This document shows positions 51,961-59,046 of a DNA stretch of 64,000 nucleotides, piece by piece. The stretch is from NCBI RefSeq assembly GCF_021531665.1, contig NZ_JADYUH010000001.1, forward strand, positions 1 through 64,000. The letters are read 5' to 3'. The stretch's first letter is position 1, and each line of letters begins with the position of its first letter. The notes beneath the pieces are model-generated. The model was not told where the DNA came from, searched no databases, and worked only from the letters and a program-made list of their open reading frames with translations. The translations under genes were made by a program, and so were the position numbers. The DNA comes from Prevotellamassilia timonensis. GTDB lineage: Bacteria; Bacteroidota; Bacteroidia; Bacteroidales; Bacteroidaceae.

Positions 51961-53148
51961 ATGCAAATTTTTCTCATTCTTTTCGTCGCCTTCATTGCCG
52001 CCGTCGCAGGCTATCTTTGGGGAATGATTCTTACCCGCCGCGCCGGAGAAACAGCCCTCAGTGAGGCACGCGAAGCCGCCTTGCAGGCAAAAATTCGGCT
52101 CGAGGCTTTTGAAAAAGCACAAACCGAAAGTTTCAAAACACAAGCGGAGGCACTCAAAGCGCAGACCGAAGCCCTCAAGGCGGAATTCAAAAACCTCTCC
52201 GCCGACGCTTGGCGCAATGAGAGTGACGCGCTCCGCAAAACGCACCTCGCAGGACTCGAGGCACTTCTCAAACCTTTGGCAAAGGACATCGACACCTTTC
52301 GCACGCAATTTGTCGTCTCCCACACCTCGCTCGACCACTACATGAAGGAACTTGCCGCCCGAACCGACAACCTCGGACGCGAAGCAGAGAATCTCGCCAA
52401 GGCGCTGAAAGGAAGCTCCAAACTCCAGGGAAACTGGGGCGAAGCCATCCTCGCCAACCTCCTCGAGGCGAGCGGACTGACCCAGGGCAGAGACTACACT
52501 CTTCAGTTTCATGTCAGCGACGGAAAAGGTGGCACGCTGATTCCCGACGTGGTCATCAATCTTCCCGACGACCGCCGTCTCGTGATTGACTCCAAAGTCT
52601 CGCTGAAAGCCTACGCCGACTGTGTCGCCGCCGAGAACGACGAAGAGCGCGGGAGACTTTTGAAAGAACACGTCAAGAGCCTGCGCCAGCACGTTCGGGA
52701 ACTGTCCGAGAAAGACTATGCCCGCGTCATCGGCGGCAGCATCGGCTATGTCCTCATGTTTGTGCCCGTCGAAGGTGCCTACGTCGCCGCCGTGCAAGCC
52801 GACCCCGCCTTCGTCACCGATGCCTACGCCCGCCACATCATCCCCGTGAACCCCACGAATCTCCTCATGGCACTTCAGCTCGCCTACCATCTTTGGCAGA
52901 GCGAAATGAGACAGCGTTCGGTCCACGAAATCTATGAGGAGGCGGACAAACTCTACCGCAAATTCACCTCCTTCGCCAACAACTTCGTCAAAATTGGTCA
53001 TTCCTTGCAGCAACTCCAGCGAACCTATGAAGACGCCGAGCGACAGCTTCACACGGGGCGCGGCAACATCGTCTCGCGTCTCGAAGGATGGAAAAAGAAA
53101 GGATTGAACCCCTCTGCTGCCTTGCCCGAAGAGTTGCGGGAGGAGTGA
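51961..53148 (+). CDS. rmuC: DNA recombination protein RmuC
   Basis: RmuC-family proteins limit inversion at short inverted repeats and carry a PD-(D/E)XK-like nuclease domain. The 395-residue protein has an N-terminal membrane segment (about residues 3-22), a coiled coil to about residue 85, and the core domain with QGNWGEAILANLLEASGL, PDVVINLPDDRRLVIDSKVSL and FVPVEGAYVAA. The ATG at 51961 gives the usual N-terminus. The role fits a genome with many inverted repeats, but this is only a coincidence of context. It stands alone between rpsO and an Lrp-type gene. Confidence 0.93.
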   Translation: MQIFLILFVAFIAAVAGYLWGMILTRRAGETALSEAREAALQAKIRLEAFEKAQTESFKTQAEALKAQTEALKAEFKNLSADAWRNESDALRKTHLAGLEALLKPLAKDIDTFRTQFVVSHTSLDHYMKELAARTDNLGREAENLAKALKGSSKLQGNWGEAILANLLEASGLTQGRDYTLQFHVSDGKGGTLIPDVVINLPDDRRLVIDSKVSLKAYADCVAAENDEERGRLLKEHVKSLRQHVRELSEKDYARVIGGSIGYVLMFVPVEGAYVAAVQADPAFVTDAYARHIIPVNPTNLLMALQLAYHLWQSEMRQRSVHEIYEEADKLYRKFTSFANNFVKIGHSLQQLQRTYEDAERQLHTGRGNIVSRLEGWKKKGLNPSAALPEELREE

Positions 53149-53267
53149 AAGGCTGCCGTCTCGAAAAACAAGAGAAAGCCCTTTTTGAGGACAAATAGTT
53201 AGCAGAAATGCGTTTTCCTCCCCTTTTTGAGGTAAAAAACACTGATTTTCTCCAAAAAAACTGACAT

Positions 53268-53301
53268 TTTGATGATTCTTGCAAGAGAAAACACTACTTT
53301 T
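53268..53301 (+). promoter_or_regulatory. Promoter of the Lrp-type regulator gene
   Basis: TTTG at 53268-53271 and TACTTTTG at 53294-53301 followed by C are separated by 22 bases, slightly more than usual. The leader is about 100 bases. Confidence 0.5.
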
Positions 53302-53407
53302 GCTCGGCTTGTTGCTCCGGAGCGTCATTGGAAAGGCAGAAAGTTGCCACAGACTCCGGAGACCACCATTCATTCTAAACTCTTCAACCTTATACTTTGA
53401 AAAACAA

Positions 53408-53881
53408 ATGGAGAAAGTCGATCAACTTGACTTGAAAATTCTGAAGATAATTTCAGTCAACGCTCGTATTCCTTTTAAAGATGTGGCAGCCGTCTGCGGA
53501 GTCTCTCGCGCCGCCATTCATCAGCGCGTGCAACGCCTCATTGAAGCAGGTGTCATCACAGGTTCGGGCTACACCGTTTGCCCCAAAAGCATTGGATATT
53601 CCACCTGCACCTACGTCGGCATCAAACTGGAGCGCGGCTCCATGTATAAAGACGTGTCCATGCAGCTCGAAACCATTCCGGAAATCGTGGAATGCCATTT
53701 CACCACCGGCAGCTACACCATGCTCATCAAGCTCTACTGCCGCGACAATGAGCATCTCATGGATTTGCTCAACAACCGCATCCAACAAATCCCGGGTGTC
53801 ATTTCCACCGAAACACTCATTTCTTTAGAACAAAGCATCACCAGAACGGTGCCCGTCTGCACCGAGTTTCTGGATGACTGA
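53408..53881 (+). CDS. Lrp/AsnC-family transcriptional regulator
   Basis: A 157-residue regulator. Residues about 5-60 form the helix-turn-helix (DQLDLKILKIISVNARIPFKDVAAVCGVSRAAIHQRVQRL), and the rest is the RAM effector domain (SMQLETIPEIVECHFTTG and TETLISLEQS). Such proteins bind amino acids or related ligands and control metabolism genes as octamers. The start at 53408 fits the family. The promoter is autonomous. A strong inverted repeat after the stop separates it from the DUF4491 gene, so its targets are not evident from context. Confidence 0.93.
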   Translation: MEKVDQLDLKILKIISVNARIPFKDVAAVCGVSRAAIHQRVQRLIEAGVITGSGYTVCPKSIGYSTCTYVGIKLERGSMYKDVSMQLETIPEIVECHFTTGSYTMLIKLYCRDNEHLMDLLNNRIQQIPGVISTETLISLEQSITRTVPVCTEFLDD

Positions 53882-53887
53882 AGCTAA

Positions 53888-53926
53888 CTTGAGGTGAGGC
53901 GACTCGCGAAGTTGCCTCACCTCAAG
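53888..53926 (+). terminator. Terminator after the Lrp-type gene
   Basis: CTTGAGGTGAGGC (53888-53900) and GCCTCACCTCAAG (53914-53926) are perfectly complementary around a 13-base loop, followed by TTTATCC. Confidence 0.75.
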
Positions 53927-53961
53927 TTTATCCCTCCCTCACAGAACCTTCAGAAAAACAA

Positions 53962-54270
53962 ATGAACTGGAACGGACTTCTCATCGGACTTTCAACCTTT
54001 CTCATCATCGGCGTGTTTCATCCGATTGTGATAAAGACAGAATACTATTTCGGCGTGCGCCCATGGTGGCTCTTTCTTCTGCTCGGCATCGGCTGTCTCG
54101 TCGGCGCCGTCTTCGTCAGCGGCGTGATTCCCTCCGCTCTTCTCGGTGTCACCGGCTTCTGTTTTCTCTGGAGCATTCTTGAACTGTTCGACCAGCGGAA
54201 GCGAGTGAAAAAAGGCTGGTTCCCGAAAGGTCCCGGTCACGAAAAAGGCTGCTCTTCCAAAAAGGGTTGA
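53962..54270 (+). CDS. DUF4491 small membrane protein
   Basis: A 102-residue protein with three membrane segments and the DUF4491 pattern: LLIGLSTFLIIGVFHPIVIK at the N-terminus, then YYFGVRPWWLFLLLGI, and a C-terminal RVKKGWFPKGPG. It is an inner-membrane protein of unknown function found mainly in Bacteroidetes. It is followed after 30 bases by the amidotransferase/dipeptidase gene and may be co-transcribed with it. Confidence 0.82.
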   Translation: MNWNGLLIGLSTFLIIGVFHPIVIKTEYYFGVRPWWLFLLLGIGCLVGAVFVSGVIPSALLGVTGFCFLWSILELFDQRKRVKKGWFPKGPGHEKGCSSKKG

Positions 54271-54300
54271 ATTAAATCGTCAGGCGAAAAGAAAGACCAC

Positions 54301-56061
54301 ATGAACACGGAAAAAGAAACCTCGGCGCGTCAGACTCCGCAGCGCCGCCCCGTCATCGGCATCACAGCCAATTTTGAAGACGGACAATTCAAATTGCAGC
54401 CAGGCTATGTCGCCTCCGTCGAAGCGGTGGGCGGTCTGCCGCTCCTGCTTCCGCCCCATCGTCCTCAACTCGGCGAAGCCTTTGACGTGCTGGACCACAT
54501 TGACGGACTCATTCTCTCCGGCGGCGCCGACCTCAACCCCTTGCTTGTCGGCGAAGACCCTGTGCCCGCATTGGGAAACATCAATTCCGTTCGCGACGAA
54601 TTTGAATTGGAACTCATCCGTCAAGCCTACGCCCGCCACATCCCGATGCTCGGCATCTGCCGTGGCATTCAGATGCTTGCCGCTGCGCTGGGCGGGCGCA
54701 TCGAGCAGGACATCGCCACAGCCCATCCCGGCGTCTTGCTCGTCAAACACAGTCAGCAAGCCCCCAAAGGCACAGCCACCCACTTCGTCACCACCGAACC
54801 CGGAATGATTCGCAACCTCTTCGGCGTGCGCTTCGCCGTCAATTCCTTCCACCATCAGGCGGTGGGTGAAGCCGGCAGTTTGTTCCGTGTCACCGCTCGC
54901 TCCTCGGATGGAGTGATTGAAGCCATGGAAAGTCGGGATTCCCGTTTCGTGGTCGGTGTGCAGTGGCATCCCGAATGCTTCCTGCCCGAAGGCGACCGCT
55001 CCATGCTTCCCCTCTTTCGCCGACTGACCGAAGCCGCCTCCTTCTTTGAACGTGCAAAAGCGTTCCACCGTCACCGCGTCACGCTTGACAGCCACTGTGA
55101 CACGCCGATGGTCTTCCCAAACTTGGACCAGCCGACGCTCAACGTGCGCTCCGATGTCGCCCTTGTTGATTTTGTCAAGATGAGAGAAGGCGGACTGCAC
55201 GCCACCATCATGGTGGCATATCTCAAGCAGGAAAAAGGCTTTGACGCGAAGGCTTACGAAGCCGTCGATGAAAAGACCCGCCGCATCCTCGGGCAGATTG
55301 AAGCGTGGGTGAAGGACGCTGAACCCACCGTCAGTCTCGCCGCCACGCCCGCCGAAGTGCGGAACAATTTCGCCCGTGGCGTCACGTCGGTCATGCGAGG
55401 CATCGAAAACGGCTATGCCATCGGCGAAGACCTTTCCAAACTGGAGGAATATCGAAAGATGGGGCTCGTCTATGTGACACTCTGCCACAACAACGATAAC
55501 CAAATCTGCGAGTCTGCCCGCCACGACGAAGGCTATGAAACCTTTGGCAAAGGGCTCTCCGACTTCGGCAGTCATGTCGTGAAAGAAATGAACCGCGTCG
55601 GACTGCTCATTGACCTGAGTCATGCTTCCGAACAGACCTTCTACGACACACTTGACCTCTCGGCAGTGCCCGTCGTGTGCAGTCACTCCAACTGCCGCGC
55701 CCTCTGCGACCACCCGCGAAATCTCACCGACGAACAGCTGAAAGCGTTGGCTGAAAAAGGCGGCGTCGTGCAGATAAACTTCTATCACGGTTTTCTCCGA
55801 AAAGACGGTGAAGCCACGGTGGAGGACGTTGTGCGCCACATTCTTCACGCCATGGAGGTGGCAGGTGAGGACCACGTCGGCATCGGTTCTGACTTCGACG
55901 GCGATGGCGGAGTGAAAGGCGTGGCTTCGGCGGCAGAAATGATGAACTTGACGCGTCTGCTTCTTCAAGCGGGCGTCACCGAGGCGCAACTCGAAAAACT
56001 CTGGGGTGGCAACTTCCTCCGCGTCATGCAGAAGGCGCAGGATTATGCCAAGGAGGTCTGA
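54301..56061 (+). CDS. Class I amidotransferase (C26) fused to M19 dipeptidase
   Basis: A 586-residue two-enzyme protein. Residues about 17-245 resemble gamma-glutamyl-GABA hydrolases (peptidase C26/PuuD): Cys120 in GICRGIQ and His223/Glu225 in QWHPE form the triad. Residues about 260-586 are an M19 (renal dipeptidase type) metallopeptidase, with HCD (265-267), REGG near 296, DLSHAS, CSHSNCRAL and GIGSDFDGD. No signal peptide is visible. An attractive reading is that a gamma-glutamyl bond is cut first and the remaining dipeptide second, but this is inference. Alternative substrates are gamma-glutamyl dipeptides or polyamine derivatives. It follows the DUF4491 gene. Confidence 0.88.
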   Translation: MNTEKETSARQTPQRRPVIGITANFEDGQFKLQPGYVASVEAVGGLPLLLPPHRPQLGEAFDVLDHIDGLILSGGADLNPLLVGEDPVPALGNINSVRDEFELELIRQAYARHIPMLGICRGIQMLAAALGGRIEQDIATAHPGVLLVKHSQQAPKGTATHFVTTEPGMIRNLFGVRFAVNSFHHQAVGEAGSLFRVTARSSDGVIEAMESRDSRFVVGVQWHPECFLPEGDRSMLPLFRRLTEAASFFERAKAFHRHRVTLDSHCDTPMVFPNLDQPTLNVRSDVALVDFVKMREGGLHATIMVAYLKQEKGFDAKAYEAVDEKTRRILGQIEAWVKDAEPTVSLAATPAEVRNNFARGVTSVMRGIENGYAIGEDLSKLEEYRKMGLVYVTLCHNNDNQICESARHDEGYETFGKGLSDFGSHVVKEMNRVGLLIDLSHASEQTFYDTLDLSAVPVVCSHSNCRALCDHPRNLTDEQLKALAEKGGVVQINFYHGFLRKDGEATVEDVVRHILHAMEVAGEDHVGIGSDFDGDGGVKGVASAAEMMNLTRLLLQAGVTEAQLEKLWGGNFLRVMQKAQDYAKEV

Positions 56062-56070
56062 GAAGCCGGT

Positions 56071-56128
56071 CAAAACGTAAGTACGTTCTTTCGTGCGCTC
56101 CTTATTCCATATTTTACAGAACATCTCA
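56071..56128 (+). repeat. Leader-type repeat before the M28 lipoprotein gene
   Basis: Similar to 42776-42834 and 48783-48832: ACGTAAGTACG, CGCTCCTTATTCC and ATTTTACAGAACATCTC. It lies 31 bases before the TTG start. Confidence 0.55.
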
Positions 56129-56159
56129 CAACTGAAAACCATTCCATAACTTTCTCGTT

Positions 56160-57158
56160 TTGAAAACCTATTTCTCTCTCATCTTGCTCCTCCCCGCCCT
56201 TCTCTTGGGCAGCTGCAAGGGGCAACAAAAGACGGATGGCGACGCTGCCGCATCCGACACCATTCCTCTGTCGCAAGTGAAGTTCAACGCCGACTCCGCT
56301 TTCGCTCACATCGTGAAACAGTGCGAATTTGGACCGAGAGTGCCCAACAGCGAAGCGCATCGACGCTGCGGAGACTACATTGTCAGTGCCTTCCGACGCC
56401 TCGGGCTTCAAGTCACCGAACAAAAAGCAGACCTGAAGGCGTGGGACGGAAAGACCTTGGCAATGCGCAACATCGTTGCCTCCTATCTCCCCGAACAAAC
56501 GGAGCGCGTCATCATCTGCGCCCACTGGGAGAGCCGCCCGTGGGCGGATGCCGACCCCGATTCCTCCAAACACCGCCAACCCGTCATGGCAGCCAATGAT
56601 GGCGCTTCCGGCGTGGGTGTGATGCTTGAGTTGGCACGTCTGTTGCCGCAACTCAACCCCGCTGTGGGCATAGACTTCATCTGCTTTGATGCTGAGGACT
56701 ATGGCACGCCCTATTGGGACGCGGCGTTGGAACCTGAGGACGGCAGTGACTGGTGCATGGGGTCAAGATATTGGAGCCGTAATCCCCACGTCGCCGGTTA
56801 CCGTGCCCGCTACGGCATTCTGCTCGACATGGTGGGAGGCGAAGATGCCCGCTTCTGCTTCGAAGGCATTTCCATGCGCTATGCCCGTGACGTCATGGTG
56901 CGCCTTTGGGATGCTGCCTCCCGTTGCGGACATTCCGACCTCTTCCAATCTCGTGAGGGAGGTTGGGCACAGGACGACCACGTGCCGATGAACGAAGTGG
57001 CAGGCATTCCCACGATTGACGTGATTCCCTTCGTGGAGGGAGAACACACCTTCGGCGCCACTTGGCACACCGTCTCCGACACGCCCGAACGCATCTCCAA
57101 AACCACACTGAAAGGCGTCGGACAAAGCCTCATCCAGTTCCTCTCGGAAGAGCAGTAA
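56160..57158 (+). CDS. Glutaminyl-peptide cyclotransferase-like M28 lipoprotein
   Basis: A 332-residue lipoprotein (lipobox LGSC, Cys19) of the M28 fold. The N-terminal FGPRVPNSEAHRRCGDYI and AHWESRPWADADPD, then AANDGASGVGVMLELAR (Asp147), FDAEDYG (Glu179/Asp180) and WHTVSDT match bacterial type II glutaminyl cyclases described from oral Bacteroidales. These convert N-terminal Gln of exported proteins to pyroglutamate, needed because signal cleavage often leaves Gln. The frame opens with TTG; only this start includes the full signal peptide. An aminopeptidase function is the alternative. It is followed by sufE. Confidence 0.83.
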   Translation: MKTYFSLILLLPALLLGSCKGQQKTDGDAAASDTIPLSQVKFNADSAFAHIVKQCEFGPRVPNSEAHRRCGDYIVSAFRRLGLQVTEQKADLKAWDGKTLAMRNIVASYLPEQTERVIICAHWESRPWADADPDSSKHRQPVMAANDGASGVGVMLELARLLPQLNPAVGIDFICFDAEDYGTPYWDAALEPEDGSDWCMGSRYWSRNPHVAGYRARYGILLDMVGGEDARFCFEGISMRYARDVMVRLWDAASRCGHSDLFQSREGGWAQDDHVPMNEVAGIPTIDVIPFVEGEHTFGATWHTVSDTPERISKTTLKGVGQSLIQFLSEEQ

Positions 57159-57226
57159 TCTTTGAGGATTCTGAAAAAGTTGGAATCTAACTTGTTACTT
57201 ATACGTACTACACATCACACAAACTC

Positions 57227-57652
57227 ATGACCATCAACGAAACCCAAGACGAAATAATTGAAGAGTTCACCGCGTTGGACGATTGGATGGATCGCTATCA
57301 AATGTTGATTGACCTCGGCGAGGAGCAGGCGCCGCTTGCCGATGCTGACAAGACTGAGCAGAACTTGATTGACGGTTGCCAAAGTCGCGTTTGGATTGTC
57401 TGCGAAGAGAAGGATGGCAAGCTCCACTTCCGTGCCGACAGCGATGCCCTCATCGTGAAAGGACTCGTCGCCCTTGTGTTGCAGGTGGTGAACGACCACC
57501 GTCCCGACGAGATTTACGCCGCTGACCTCTATTTCATTGAACGCATCGGACTGCGCGACCACCTTTCTCCCACCCGCTCCAACGGACTGTTGGCGATGGT
57601 CAAGCAAATCCGAATGTATGCACTTGCGTTCCAGACCAAGATGCAGGGGTGA
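57227..57652 (+). CDS. sufE: SufE-family sulfur acceptor
   Basis: SufE accepts sulfur from the cysteine desulfurase SufS for iron-sulfur cluster assembly. The 141-residue protein has the active Cys51 in IDGCQSRVW and the usual preceding segment DDWMDRYQMLIDLGE. Length is normal. The other suf genes are not next to it. It follows the glutaminyl-cyclase gene by 68 bases. Confidence 0.93.
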   Translation: MTINETQDEIIEEFTALDDWMDRYQMLIDLGEEQAPLADADKTEQNLIDGCQSRVWIVCEEKDGKLHFRADSDALIVKGLVALVLQVVNDHRPDEIYAADLYFIERIGLRDHLSPTRSNGLLAMVKQIRMYALAFQTKMQG

Positions 57653-57749
57653 TTTTGCAACCTCTCGACACCCATTTGACACCTGTTTGACAGTCTTCCG
57701 AAAGGGAAAGCTCTTACGTTCATCAGACAGAAAATCTCGGAAAGCAATA

Positions 57750-57789
57750 ATTTGGGCGCAGCGATGGAAATCCGTCGTTGCGCCCAAAG
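57750..57789. terminator. Hairpin after sufE
   Basis: TTTGGGCGCAGCGA and TCGTTGCGCCCAAA pair with one G-T around a 10-base loop. A short run of T is missing, so termination may be weak. Confidence 0.5.
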
Positions 57790-57880
57790 TGCGTTCTGTG
57801 TGTTATCAGTAAAAATCAATAGTGTGTGTTCTGCGGGTCAAAGTGACGGTGTCACGGAACTGTCACGGAAGAGACAAAAA

Positions 57881-57956
57881 GAGAACCTTGTCTTTTCCAC
57901 GCGTAGAAAAAGGAACTTGAAAAATGGAACAGCGTGGAAAGTGGGACAAGGTTCTC
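57881..57956. repeat. Nested long hairpin
   Basis: GAGAACCTTGTC (57881-57892) pairs with GACAAGGTTCTC (57945-57956), and just inside TTTTCCACGC pairs with GCGTGGAAA. The 76-base structure lies between convergent sufE and the LytTR gene. It may be a bidirectional terminator or a structured RNA. No gene is present in 57653-58053. Confidence 0.55.
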
Positions 57957-58053
57957 CGAGGGGTGTCGTTCAGCCCCGATGCGTTTTTTCACTCTTTTGT
58001 CTGTCTCGTGTTATATAGTATTGTCTGATTCTGTTTTGTTTCGCGTTCTCTGC

Positions 58054-58812
58054 TCAGAGCAGTTCAAATTGTTCTTTGAGTTTGCTGAAGTAGCGTCGCG
58101 AGACCGTGAGCTCGAGTTTGTCAAAGGGCGGGCAGAGCCTGCAGCGCTGTGTGGAGTTCTCGATGGCGGCGAGATAGTTGATGTTGATGATGCAGGTGTT
58201 GCTGATTCTGGTCAAGGCAGGGTGTAGTGCGAGGAGGTTTTCCGCGTTGACGCCTTTTTTCAGTAGATGCACCGTTTGGTCGGTGAGTGTCAGTTGCCAG
58301 GAGCGGGTGTCAGCGTTGTAAACGAAGATGAGAATCTGTTCCATGCGCAACAGGAGCAGTTCGGTCACCGATTGCAGTGCGAGTTTCCGTGGCATTTCGT
58401 CGCTGATGGGGTTGAACTGTCGCGGTTTTTCTTGGCAGTCGCTGATGATGCGGTTCATGACGGTTTGCAGTTCCTCTTCCTTGTAGGGTTTCAGCAGGAA
58501 ATCGTAGGCAGCGCGTCGGATGGCATCCAGCATGTAGTGCGAGAAGGCGGTGTAGAAGACTGTTTTAAACGTGAAGTTCAGTCTTGGGCGTATGGCGTCG
58601 AGGAACTCCGGTCCGGTGCGTCCCGGCACTTCCACGTCAAGGAAGAGGATGTCGGGTTGGAGGTCCAGCAGGGGCAGGGTGGCTTCCGCGTAGGAGGTGA
58701 AGGTGTGAACCTCGCCCACCGCTTCAAAGCGTTTGAGGTCGTTGGCGAGTGTCTCCCGTGCGGTGAGTTCGTCATCGACGATGAAAACAATGAGTCCTTT
58801 TCTTTTTTCCAT
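58054..58812 (-). CDS. LytTR-family response regulator
   Basis: A 252-residue two-component regulator. The receiver domain has the acidic pocket DD (13-14), phospho-acceptor Asp59 (FLDVEVPG) and Lys108 (LLKPY). Residues about 150-252 are a LytTR DNA-binding domain (ENLLALHPALTRISNTCIININY). Such regulators bind short direct repeats near promoters. It is divergent from the histidine kinase gene, its likely partner, across a 234-base region, with a -7 box at 58834-58841. Confidence 0.93.
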   Translation of the reverse strand: MEKRKGLIVFIVDDELTARETLANDLKRFEAVGEVHTFTSYAEATLPLLDLQPDILFLDVEVPGRTGPEFLDAIRPRLNFTFKTVFYTAFSHYMLDAIRRAAYDFLLKPYKEEELQTVMNRIISDCQEKPRQFNPISDEMPRKLALQSVTELLLLRMEQILIFVYNADTRSWQLTLTDQTVHLLKKGVNAENLLALHPALTRISNTCIININYLAAIENSTQRCRLCPPFDKLELTVSRRYFSKLKEQFELL

Positions 58813-58833
58813 TTTTCAGAGTTTGTTCACGGG

Positions 58834-58841
58834 CAAAAGTA
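58834..58841 (-). promoter_or_regulatory. -7 box of the LytTR regulator gene
   Basis: On the minus strand this reads TACTTTTG followed by C, 22 bases before the start codon. No -33 at normal spacing was found. Confidence 0.45.
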
Positions 58842-58989
58842 ATATGTTTTTCTTGAACCGATTGTCGTCAAAATTTCACGTTCGCACATGAATTGCAAAA
58901 CAGCGGGCGCGAGCGGTCGGAAAATGGGGTTAAGTGACGATAAATTTTAGAATACCAAGAGGGTTGAATCAAGTTTTGTGTCCCAAGTC

Positions 58990-59022
58990 TTTGTCCTCTT
59001 TTAAAAAAGTTGCCTAACTTCG
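58990..59022 (+). promoter_or_regulatory. Promoter of the histidine kinase gene
   Basis: TTTG at 58990-58993 and TAACTTCG at 59015-59022 followed by C are separated by 21 bases. The -7 box has one change (TTCG for TTTG). The leader is about 18 bases. Confidence 0.5.
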
Positions 59023-59046
59023 CGGGAAATTACGCATTTATAGAGC

